A stretch of DNA of 64,000 nucleotides from Melioribacteraceae bacterium (lineage in GTDB: Bacteria > Bacteroidota > Ignavibacteria > Ignavibacteriales > Melioribacteraceae). Below are positions 10,077 through 16,822 of this stretch, piece after piece. The stretch lies in contig JAKIUC010000002.1 of the NCBI GenBank assembly GCA_021647785.1, forward strand, positions 62,001 to 126,000. Direction: 5' to 3'. Each line of letters begins with the position of its first letter. Positions within the stretch are counted from its first letter, which is position 1. The position numbers and the translations under genes were made by a program. A model generated the notes under the pieces. The model was not told the DNA's origin. It searched no databases and was given only the letters and a program-made list of their open reading frames with translations.

Positions 10077-10490
10077 TTAATTCCATCCATCCCGCTTTGG
10101 GTTAATATCCATTGAATGATATTTGGGGTCACCTTTGGGAGCATTAACAATCTCAATTCTACTTTTCTTTTCTTCTTTTGTAGGTCTTTTATATAGCTTG
10201 CCGCTACTTGTATTGCTAGAAGAAGTTGTCTTCTTTTTCTCCTTCTGTTCGCTACCTTTAAGTTTAGAACGGGTTTTAACTTTTGGATGATGAGATCTTT
10301 TTTCTGCTGGTTTTTTATCAGGATTTGTAACTTTTATTTTCTTGTCTCTAGATGCACCTTTAATTTCTGTGCTTGGAATATTTCCCATTTTTTTTCTAAC
10401 ATTAAAAGTAATGTAAGAGAACACAATAACAATAACAGCTAATAACCCAACACCAATTAATGACCAATATATAATAGGAAGTAATTCCAT
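10077..10490 (-). CDS. Small single-pass membrane protein with basic tail
   Basis: No family recognised. The 137-residue product has one transmembrane helix near residues 5-28 (IIYWSLIGVGLLAVIVIVFS), then a hydrophilic, strongly Lys/Arg/Ser-rich tail of low complexity. The C-terminus, PKGDPKYHSMDINPKRDGWN, is more ordered and may be a short conserved motif. The topology suggests an inner-membrane anchor with a disordered basic cytoplasmic tail. It converges tail to tail with pepF, leaving 5 nt between the stop codons. Confidence 0.6.
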   Translation of the reverse strand: MELLPIIYWSLIGVGLLAVIVIVFSYITFNVRKKMGNIPSTEIKGASRDKKIKVTNPDKKPAEKRSHHPKVKTRSKLKGSEQKEKKKTTSSSNTSSGKLYKRPTKEEKKSRIEIVNAPKGDPKYHSMDINPKRDGWN

Positions 10491-10642
10491 TTAAACCTTT
10501 ACTAAATAAACAAAGTGCAAATATAATTCTATTGTCATTCCAAATCAAATTGAAATACATTTTGTTTCTCTTTTGAAAAAGAACGCAAGTTCTCAAAAAA
10601 CCTCTAACTTATTGTTAAATAGACGGTTATAAGAGAAACAGT

Positions 10643-10673
10643 TTTGAACTTAACATTGTTTTCCTTAACTTTC
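10643..10673 (+). promoter_or_regulatory. Candidate Bacteroidota-type promoter for the HU gene
   Basis: TTTG (10643-10646), 19 nt, then TAACTTTC (10666-10673), one mismatch from the TAnnTTTG -7 element. It lies 43 nt upstream of the HU start. Assignment is by eye. Confidence 0.35.
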
Positions 10674-10716
10674 GTAGCTCTAATAGATTTTTCTTAATAA
10701 GTTATAAGGAATGAGT

Positions 10717-11019
10717 ATGACCAAAGCTGATATAGTTGAAAGAGTTGCAGATGGTACCGGCTTAACAAAACTAGAGACTGAAGCCATTATTGAAGGTTTT
10801 TTGAATACTGTAATTCAATCATTGCGTGACGGAAATGGTATAGAGATTAGAGGATTTGGTAGCTATAGAGTAAAAAAGAAAAATGCACGATATGCAAGAA
10901 ACCCGAGAACTGGGGAAAAAGTTTTTGTTGATGAACATTATGTTCCTACATTTAAGTTTTCGAAAGATTTTAAAAATTCTGTAAATAAAGGGATGAAACA
11001 GAAAGAGAGTGAAGGTTAA
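10717..11019 (+). CDS. HU/IHF-family DNA-binding protein
   Basis: This 100-residue histone-like protein binds and bends DNA as a dimer. It shows the full family pattern: MTKADIVERVADGTGLTK, the core GFGSYRVKKKNARYARNPRT and the arm-to-C-terminus stretch ending FKFSKDFKNSVN. Two ATG codons occur at 10711 and 10717. The AAGGA Shine-Dalgarno ends only 1-2 nt before the first but about 7 nt before the second, so the second is chosen. The following TPR gene starts just after or inside its end. HU or IHF subtype cannot be settled by eye. Confidence 0.93.
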   Translation: MTKADIVERVADGTGLTKLETEAIIEGFLNTVIQSLRDGNGIEIRGFGSYRVKKKNARYARNPRTGEKVFVDEHYVPTFKFSKDFKNSVNKGMKQKESEG

Positions 11020-11023
11020 GAGA

Positions 11024-11614
11024 ATGGGAAATAAAAATAATAATTTAGCATTGAGTACAACTAAAATAATTTATCTAATAATATTTTTATTGATTGTTGG
11101 TATGGTTATACTTGATGCAGGTGGTACTTTTGTTACTCCTAAAACTGTCTATAGTAATGGTGCAGATAAGTCTTCTGCAAATGATCATGTTCACAATAGT
11201 GCTGATATGACTACGTTAGCTGAAATTAAATCATTGGAAAATATTGTTGATAACAACCCTAATGATATAGAATCACTTTTAAGATTATCCCACTTATTAA
11301 ACGATTCTGGCTTTTATCAGAAAGCAATAGATAGTTATAAAAAATACTTAGATAAAAAACCAACAGATGTTGATGTAATTATAGATATGGGAGTTTGTTA
11401 CTACCAGCTTAAGAATTATGATTTGGCTATAAAAACTATGGAGAATGGAATTTCAATAAATCCGAAACACCAAATAGCTAACTTTAATTTAGGAGTTGTA
11501 AGTTTTGCAAACGGGGATCATGATAACGCAGTAAAATATTTAGAAAACGCTATAGATATTAATCCAACATCAAATATTGGGATTAATGCAAAAAAATTAT
11601 TAGATAATCACTAA
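11024..11614 (+). CDS. Membrane-anchored TPR protein
   Basis: The 196-residue product starts at ATG 11024; a further in-frame start at 11009 overlaps the HU gene. A transmembrane helix near residues 15-37 (IIYLIIFLLIVGMVILDAGG) is followed by a polar linker. Three tetratricopeptide-type repeats then cover about residues 85-190, with FYQKAIDSYKKYLDKKPTD, NYDLAIKTMENGISINPKH and DHDNAVKYLENAIDINPTS each closing on the typical helix B. TPR proteins are protein-protein scaffolds; the partner is unknown. Co-transcribed with HU and with the bS22-like gene 13 nt downstream. Confidence 0.75.
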   Translation: MGNKNNNLALSTTKIIYLIIFLLIVGMVILDAGGTFVTPKTVYSNGADKSSANDHVHNSADMTTLAEIKSLENIVDNNPNDIESLLRLSHLLNDSGFYQKAIDSYKKYLDKKPTDVDVIIDMGVCYYQLKNYDLAIKTMENGISINPKHQIANFNLGVVSFANGDHDNAVKYLENAIDINPTSNIGINAKKLLDNH

Positions 11615-11627
11615 AGGAGAATTAGTT

Positions 11628-11717
11628 ATGCCTAGTGGAAAGAAAAGAAAACGTCATAAAATGGCAACTCACAAAAGAAAGAAAAGATTAAGAAAAAATA
11701 GACATAAAAAGAAATAG
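11628..11717 (+). CDS. 29-residue bS22/mS38-like basic protein (AURKAIP1/COX24 domain)
   Basis: A very short gene with an excellent Shine-Dalgarno (AAGGAGAA, 11613-11620) and ATG at 11628. The product starts MPSGKKRKRHKMATHKRKKR and is 62% Lys, Arg and His. From memory, this matches a widely conserved Bacteroidota mini-protein annotated with the AURKAIP1/COX24 domain, related to mitochondrial mS38 and mycobacterial small-subunit protein bS22. It is probably a small-subunit ribosomal protein, with basic side chains packed on rRNA. Its position after HU and a TPR gene and before a terminator and a tRNA gene fits a housekeeping role. Confidence 0.8.
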   Translation: MPSGKKRKRHKMATHKRKKRLRKNRHKKK

Positions 11718-11740
11718 TTTGTTGTTTTTAATTGAAAATT

Positions 11741-11774
11741 AAAATGGGTTCTACTTTTGTGGAACTCATTTTTT
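11741..11774 (+). terminator. Rho-independent terminator
   Basis: AAAATGGGTTC (11741-11751) pairs with GAACTCATTTT (11762-11772), one G-U pair, followed by T residues. Ends the HU-TPR-bS22-like operon just before tRNA-Thr. Confidence 0.8.
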
Positions 11775-11784
11775 AATTTTAAAA

Positions 11785-11857
11785 GCCAACTTAGCTCAGT
11801 TGGTAGAGCAACTCATTCGTAATGAGTAGGTCAGTGGTTCAATTCCGCTAGTTGGCT
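11785..11857 (+). tRNA. tRNA-Thr(CGT)
   Basis: A complete cloverleaf of 73 nt. The acceptor stem is GCCAACT/AGTTGGC with discriminator T. The D arm is GCTC-AGTTGGTAGA-G, the anticodon stem is ACTCA/TGAGT with loop TTCGTAA (anticodon CGT), and the T arm is AGTGG-TTCAATT-CCGCT. CCA is not encoded. A toxin-antitoxin pair begins 67 nt downstream, which is a common arrangement at tRNA insertion sites, but no attachment-site duplication was found. Confidence 0.95.
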
Positions 11858-11924
11858 CATTCCAACCCTTTATAAATCAGTATCTTACACTCCAAACACA
11901 TTCATAATATTTACTATGCTTTCA

Positions 11925-12185
11925 TTATCTTTTATAAACATCCTTTCTATGCCTAACACGGTAAACAGTTATTATTTTAATTTTACCTTCAACATCATAA
12001 AGAATTCTGAAATTGCCTACACGTAATCTATATGAATTGGAAGTCCCTTTAAGTTTTTTGTGTTGTGAAACTGGGAATGGGTTTGATGCCAAATTCTCGA
12101 TTGCATCAAATAAGGGGGTGTGGTTTTTTAAAGGAATTTTTTTAAAATCTTTCTCAACAGATTTTGTAATTTCTATTTTATACAT
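11925..12185 (-). CDS. RelE/ParE-family toxin
   Basis: The 86-residue protein has the RelE/ParE pattern: MYKIEITKSVEKDFKKIPLK, then LKGTSNSYRLRVGNFRILYD, and the C-terminal IKIITVYRVRHRKDVYKR. RelE toxins cleave mRNA in the ribosome; Arg and His residues in the tail are the usual catalytic candidates. It overlaps the upstream antitoxin by 8 nt, the classic translationally coupled toxin-antitoxin layout. RelE versus ParE cannot be separated by eye, although the basic tail favours RelE. Confidence 0.88.
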   Translation of the reverse strand: MYKIEITKSVEKDFKKIPLKNHTPLFDAIENLASNPFPVSQHKKLKGTSNSYRLRVGNFRILYDVEGKIKIITVYRVRHRKDVYKR

Positions 12186-12378
12186 TATTTGAAGTTGACA
12201 AGTTTTGTTTTAAATCTTGCAAAGATATTTTTTCCTCTTTTCTTCTATCTTCAATAACAATCAAATCATTATAATCTTCAATTAATCTATTAAACTCTTT
12301 TATTGGTAAAATAACCAGAGAATCTTCTCCTTTAGGTGATTTTATATATTGAGGATGTAATGTTTCTACAGTAATCAT
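12178..12378 (-). CDS. Antitoxin partner of the RelE-type toxin
   Basis: The 66-residue product starts MITVETLHPQYIKSPKGEDS and continues VILPIKEFNRLIEDYNDL, a Phd/YefM-like DNA-binding N-terminus where a short strand precedes an EF-L-E helix. The charged C-terminal tail (EDRRKEEKISLQDLKQNL) is the likely toxin-neutralising segment. It precedes and overlaps the toxin gene. By analogy with known pairs the complex should repress its own promoter; no operator was identified. Confidence 0.8.
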   Translation of the reverse strand: MITVETLHPQYIKSPKGEDSLVILPIKEFNRLIEDYNDLIVIEDRRKEEKISLQDLKQNLSTSNNV

Positions 12379-12509
12379 AATCAGTTCTCTATTTTATAAC
12401 TAATAATATAAGATATTTATAAAAAAAATCAAAAAAAAACAGAAGGAAGATTCAACCCCCAAGTGCGACAGATTTAAGTTCACTAATAAAAAACCCATAT
12501 TTTAAAAAG

Positions 12510-12552
12510 ACCTAAATTGAGCAATTTATAATTGCAGTAAAATTCCCGCAAT
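12510..12552 (+). repeat. ACCTAAATTG dispersed repeat, copy A
   Basis: Begins ACCTAAATTGAGCAATTTAT and ends TTCCCGCAAT. It shares both ends with copy B (42478-42521) and its start with copy C (39429-39479). Confidence 0.5.
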
Positions 12553-12613
12553 CTGCTTAATTTATAATCATAGAATTACAAAATACATTGTTTTCTCAAA
12601 TGCGATTGCGGGA
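12544..12613. repeat. Inverted repeat with T-run
   Basis: Perfect 10-bp arms separated by 50 nt, followed by six T on the plus strand. Could be a long-loop terminator or the edge of a decayed insertion element; its left arm is part of repeat copy A. Confidence 0.5.
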
Positions 12614-12843
12614 TTTTTTAAGAATAAGCTCCTTATGTTAGTGACATTACGCAGTAGCGGGATAATGAGCAGTACAAAGGTTCACCATAGTGTTATTTGG
12701 CTAAAATTACTTTCCATACAGTTTACATAGTAGTATCAGGGTATCTCATCCATCAGGTTATCATTAAAAAATTATCACCCTTACTCCTCCAAAAAAATCT
12801 TAGAGCAAGTAGAGCATTATGCATAACTAATGTAAAAACTTTA

Positions 12844-15039
12844 TTAATCAAATAAAAAACTTAAACCAGTATAAAAATTTCGCCCCCTGCTTGGCAAATT
12901 ATTTATAGCTAAATGTTCATTATAAAATTTGTCGGTTATGTTTTCAACACCAAACTTAAGTTCAAAATAATTCCACAGATTTATCTGCCCCCTAAAATTA
13001 AAAATGATAAATGCCGCAGTTCTATCCTCTGTTGTAGTGGTATTAGCAATTTTTGTTTGTTTGCTTGCAAATCTACTTTCAACAGAAAACCTAAATTTTT
13101 CCTCAATAAATTGTAAACCTATTCTCCCTTCAAGTGGTGGTATCATCGGGAGAGGCTCATTATACTCACGGTTGTATCCATAAGCATAAGCTGCGTTTGC
13201 AGAAAATTTGAGTTTGGACATTAAGCTAATACTTCCTGATATCTCTGCTCCAGTAATATAGGCAGAAGATATGTTTGTGAAAATCTTAAATTCATCAGAT
13301 TGGAGCAATCCACTAATGTAATTGTTGATATTATTGTAGTAAGCATTAAATTTAAAGTAATACGATTCTGAAGAAAAAAGTGTGGAGAACTCAATCTGTC
13401 TGCTTAACTCGGGCTTTAGTGTTGGATTACCAGTATAAAAATAATCATCAGTATAGTTATATAAATAGAAACCATAGTTTTCTATATGTGTAGGTAATCT
13501 TTCACTTTGTGCTATAGCAAGTGTAAATGCTATCCCTTTTGTTAACTCATATTCTAACGCACCACTAAAACTAAATATGTTGTAAGTTTGTTCTATTTCA
13601 TTAGATTTCCAAAATCCTTCGAGAAGTCTTCGAGCATCTTCATTGTGAATATCACGCATAGAATAATCGTATCTCAAATTTGAGCGGAATCTTAACTTGT
13701 TTGTAGGAACCCAATTGTAATCTAATGTTGCTGAACTATTATTTAGAACTGCATCACCAATGTTAATAAGATACATGTCAGATACATCATCGAAAACACT
13801 AATCATTGTCATATCAGCAAATGCTGCAACTCTGTAAAAATCTAAAATCATTTTAAAACTATGTCTATTTTCGATAACCAAAAACTCAACCATTGCTCCA
13901 ACTGTTTTTGTATTGCCAAACATTGGCATGTACATATTTGTCATTACAGGGCGTTGTGTAACATCACGGTTGTAGTCATCCATCCAATGATCAATACGGT
14001 TATAATAGATTTTACTATTGATGTAGTTCAAGTTAGCAAATGGGTTATTCCATTTATGTTCTAATCTATAAATTTGAGATAGCGCTTTTGTTGCATCCAT
14101 CAAAAGTACCGGATACCCAATGTTGTAGGCATTATCACCAATAAAGGCGAATTCAAAACTGTGATTATTGTTAAATTTATTAGTGAAGTTAAATGTATAA
14201 TTATTTTTTCTATACCCAGAGTTTTCTATTTTGGTATTTTTGCCAGCGTAATAATCTGAGGAGTTTTTTATAGAAAAAGTTCCACGTGCTGCCCATTTTG
14301 TGTTCGATATATTTATTTCGCTACGCAATCTTTTTAGTTTGGATACAGATTCATATCCCATCTCAGCTTGAATTGCAAGGGGATGAGAGAAATCAGCTTT
14401 TTTAGTAATCATATTTATAGTACCACCAACACTTGCCGATTGTGTCATATCAAATGAACCTTTACTTATCTCCATTTTTTTTAGGTTTTCAACTTCTATA
14501 TATGCAGTAACAGGATCCATACGGTCAATACATGCCGAGAAAATTTTCATACCATCAACCACTACTCCTATTTGACCTGCACTCATACCTCGAATTGAAG
14601 GTTCTAATGCGAAGTTTGCTCGGCGTTGTAAAGAAACACCTTCAGGTTTCTGCATAATATCATCAGTAGAATTCAACCATCCCTCAATTTTTGTAGTTTT
14701 ATTTACCCCATAAACTACAACATCATCGGATAGTTTTATTGTTTCATGTTTTAGTTTAATAACTATGTTTTTGCTTTGATTATTTGCGTTCACCAATAAT
14801 ATCTCTGATTCATACCCAACAGCACTAATTTTAATATTATGGGTTCCTGATGGCAGTTTAATAGTGAATTCACCATTCTCATTGCAAGCAGTACCAGTAC
14901 TTAGTTTCAAAACAAAAATATTGGCAAAAGAAATTCTTTCTCCGTTGGCTATATTTATAACTATTCCGGAAATTTGGTGCTGCCCCATTATTGAAGCAGC
15001 TACCAAAAAAAAGGCAATTATGTGAAAAATTCTATTCAT
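12844..15039 (-). CDS. TonB-dependent outer-membrane receptor with OprC-type copper site
   Basis: The 731-residue protein has a signal peptide (1-19, ending IMGQ), a CarboxypepD_reg-like beta-sandwich (about 21-100), a plug (about 120-215; RGMSAGQIGVVVDGMKIFSA) and a long beta-barrel ending in Phe-Leu-Phe-Asp. The substrate clue is residue pattern: Cys170-x3-Met174 in SACIDRMDPVTAY and His351-x-Met353 in RIDHWMDDYNR. The Pseudomonas copper importer OprC binds copper through Cys143/Met147 and His323/Met325, with nearly the same 180-residue spacing. A Met-rich loop (NMYMPMFGN) follows. I infer copper import. It lies 23 nt downstream of a YtkA-like lipoprotein gene in the same operon. Confidence 0.9.
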   Translation of the reverse strand: MNRIFHIIAFFLVAASIMGQHQISGIVINIANGERISFANIFVLKLSTGTACNENGEFTIKLPSGTHNIKISAVGYESEILLVNANNQSKNIVIKLKHETIKLSDDVVVYGVNKTTKIEGWLNSTDDIMQKPEGVSLQRRANFALEPSIRGMSAGQIGVVVDGMKIFSACIDRMDPVTAYIEVENLKKMEISKGSFDMTQSASVGGTINMITKKADFSHPLAIQAEMGYESVSKLKRLRSEINISNTKWAARGTFSIKNSSDYYAGKNTKIENSGYRKNNYTFNFTNKFNNNHSFEFAFIGDNAYNIGYPVLLMDATKALSQIYRLEHKWNNPFANLNYINSKIYYNRIDHWMDDYNRDVTQRPVMTNMYMPMFGNTKTVGAMVEFLVIENRHSFKMILDFYRVAAFADMTMISVFDDVSDMYLINIGDAVLNNSSATLDYNWVPTNKLRFRSNLRYDYSMRDIHNEDARRLLEGFWKSNEIEQTYNIFSFSGALEYELTKGIAFTLAIAQSERLPTHIENYGFYLYNYTDDYFYTGNPTLKPELSRQIEFSTLFSSESYYFKFNAYYNNINNYISGLLQSDEFKIFTNISSAYITGAEISGSISLMSKLKFSANAAYAYGYNREYNEPLPMIPPLEGRIGLQFIEEKFRFSVESRFASKQTKIANTTTTEDRTAAFIIFNFRGQINLWNYFELKFGVENITDKFYNEHLAINNLPSRGRNFYTGLSFLFD

Positions 15040-15062
15040 AAAATTATTTCCTGCTTACCTTA

Positions 15063-15839
15063 TTATAAAGTAATGTTAAAACTTGTAACTAAAAGTGAAT
15101 CTGTTTTACTTAAGTAAAGGTCAATTAGCCAATCACCTGTCATAGTGAAATTAACTTTTCCTAAATAATGACCATCTGCTTGATGAACAGGGTTTACATT
15201 GTTTGGCGAACCATGTCCCATCGAGGGCATACTTGGCTCCATTGTTACATTTACATCTTCAACTGCTGGAAATAACATCATGCTCTCTTTTGTATGTATG
15301 CTTATTTCAAAATCATTCAATCCTACTTTAGGATCCATCGGATTTATTAAGGTTACAAAGTATGTTTTGTTATCTGAGCCATTAACTTTTTTAACATTAC
15401 TACTTGGGGCAACTTCAAGAGGAATTGTAAACTCACCGCTGTTTTCAACTTCAATTGTTATTTCCCACATTCCCGACATAATAAAAACAGCAGCACTCGG
15501 AAATAGACTGTTGATAGCATCAGTCCCAGATATATTCTCTAAAGGAGATGAGTGTTTCATTGTACCCATATCCATAAGTGTCTTCAACTTAACAGAAGCA
15601 CTTGTAATAAGTGAATTATCTGATAATTTTGTGAGCTTCACATAAAACTTGCAGTAGCCAACCTCTATAGCTGCATCGGTATAAACTTCTGCTTTAATTT
15701 CAGAAAATGAATGTTCACCAACTTTTGTTAAACCTTCTGCTGGGTCTATAGGTTCAGGTGTTACAGGATTATCTTCTTTACAAGAAATTAAGGTTACGGT
15801 TAATAATAGTGTTACTAAGATTGATTTTATATATTTCAT
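15063..15839 (-). CDS. YtkA/FixH-like lipoprotein, probable copper-binding partner
   Basis: The 258-residue protein has a lipoprotein signal (LLLTVTLISC, lipidated Cys20). The mature part has two immunoglobulin-like halves of the YtkA/FixH type, each with a Met/His-containing loop: MDMGTMKHSSPLENISG in the first and MEPSMPSMGHGSPNNVNPVH in the second. The second half ends DGHYLGKVNFTMTGDWLIDL, typical of YtkA-like domains. Met and His side chains exposed this way commonly bind Cu(I) or Cu(II). Its gene is 23 nt upstream of the OprC-like receptor, so it may hand metal to, or collect it from, that receptor. Metal identity is inferred. Confidence 0.75.
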   Translation of the reverse strand: MKYIKSILVTLLLTVTLISCKEDNPVTPEPIDPAEGLTKVGEHSFSEIKAEVYTDAAIEVGYCKFYVKLTKLSDNSLITSASVKLKTLMDMGTMKHSSPLENISGTDAINSLFPSAAVFIMSGMWEITIEVENSGEFTIPLEVAPSSNVKKVNGSDNKTYFVTLINPMDPKVGLNDFEISIHTKESMMLFPAVEDVNVTMEPSMPSMGHGSPNNVNPVHQADGHYLGKVNFTMTGDWLIDLYLSKTDSLLVTSFNITL

Positions 15840-16343
15840 TGGTATTTTCCTTTAATAGATATTTTAAATTATTAAGTAAGTGGAATAACCTATTAATAGC
15901 ATTCCGACTTCAAATTCTTTTAATCCCAAATTTTGCATTCTAATTAATAAGTATGCCTAATTGTAATAGATGAAGTTGCTATAACTACAACATTTGGAAG
16001 AATATACTACACTTCCAAAAATGAGTTTTGCAAACCAAACTTCTATTATAGTGGGTTTAAATAGATTTAATCATATAGACGATGAATATGCTTATTGATT
16101 TTTTCTATAGGTTAAATTTGTAATTGTATATAGTTTCTATAGTACACCAACAATTTTGGTGCATATACATATAGCTATCTAATTATGCAGTTTGTTTAAT
16201 TACAGAAAATACTAGTGTCGTGTCAAGTTTGTAGTGTCGTATGTCTGGAGGGGTGAGGGATTTTTGTACGATATTATATACTTAACACAACACTAGTTGT
16301 GTAACTACAAAAGCATGTTAGAATTGTTTATGTTTTTTTGAAA
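15840..16343. other. Gene-free 504-base spacer in the copper locus
   Basis: No coding frame seen. It contains the 87-bp inverted-repeat element at 16211-16297. The part next to the lipoprotein start (15840-16000) presumably carries that operon's promoter, but no clear motif was identified. Confidence 0.4.
16211..16297. mobile_element. MITE-like 87-bp element with 17-bp terminal inverted repeats
   Basis: ACTAGTGTCGTGTCAAG (16211-16227) and CTTAACACAACACTAGT (16281-16297) are inverted repeats with two differences, both of which become G-U pairs in a minus-strand transcript. The centre holds GTAGTGTCGTATG and GTACGATA, a smaller inverted pair. It is compact enough for a miniature transposable element; a regulatory hairpin is the alternative. 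No clear target-site duplication. Confidence 0.45.
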
Positions 16344-16757
16344 CTAAAACAAAGAAGAATTCTGGGGAGGTTTTTCGATAGAAGATATAAACAAACTGCC
16401 CTTTGCTGGTTTAAAATTATCTAATGGTTTATTTATATTTGGAAAAGTATTCAGATATTCTGATGGGTCAACAATAAAATCGAACTTAATGGTTATGGCT
16501 TTAATTATTTGTGGTTGACCGCAAGCACCTGCTAAAAATGAAATTCCTAAATTAGTACCCGAAGAACAGCAACTACCACCACATTCGCATTCATCAACCA
16601 TTTCTCCAGCACAACAGCAATATGTGCTTACATGGTTATCTTTTGCCTGAAGATATTGATAAACTCCATTTACTGTGCCGGTAAAAAACAAGCATAAAAA
16701 TCCAATTATTAAATACTTGCAAAATGTGATATGTATTTGAATTAATTTCTTTATCAT
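16344..16757 (-). CDS. Cysteine-rich secreted or membrane-anchored protein of unknown family
   Basis: Family not recognised. The 137-residue product has an N-terminal hydrophobic segment (YLIIGFLCLFFTGTVNGVY), either a signal peptide or an anchor. A Cys cluster follows, YCCCAGEMVDECECGGSCCS, with eight Cys in 20 residues. Another Cys occurs in AGACGQPQ. The C-terminal half, about 60 residues, is free of Cys and ends FISSIEKPPQNSSLF. Cys density of this kind usually binds soft metals (Cu, Zn) or forms disulfides outside the cytoplasm. It lies upstream of, and in the same direction as, the YtkA-like lipoprotein and OprC-like receptor, about 500 bases away, which makes a copper role plausible but unproven. 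Confidence 0.6.
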   Translation of the reverse strand: MIKKLIQIHITFCKYLIIGFLCLFFTGTVNGVYQYLQAKDNHVSTYCCCAGEMVDECECGGSCCSSGTNLGISFLAGACGQPQIIKAITIKFDFIVDPSEYLNTFPNINKPLDNFKPAKGSLFISSIEKPPQNSSLF

Positions 16758-16822
16758 TCTCAGACTTTTTAGTTCTCTTAATAAAACTATAAAATTTTAT
16801 GATATAATTCAATCTAAGAACT

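Larger units (their letters stand above)
12379..12843. other. Gene-free stretch with a repeat copy and a long-loop hairpin
   Basis: No open frame of note. It holds copy A of the ACCTAAATTG repeat (12510-12552) and a perfect 10-bp inverted repeat, TCCCGCAATC (12544-12553) with GATTGCGGGA (12604-12613) followed by TTTTTT. The rest (12620-12843) shows nothing recognisable. Confidence 0.5.

Noticed and set aside
15199-15645. 148-residue plus-strand frame opposite the lipoprotein gene
   Set aside because: Antisense shadow; the minus-strand lipoprotein has a signal peptide, lipobox and domain pattern.
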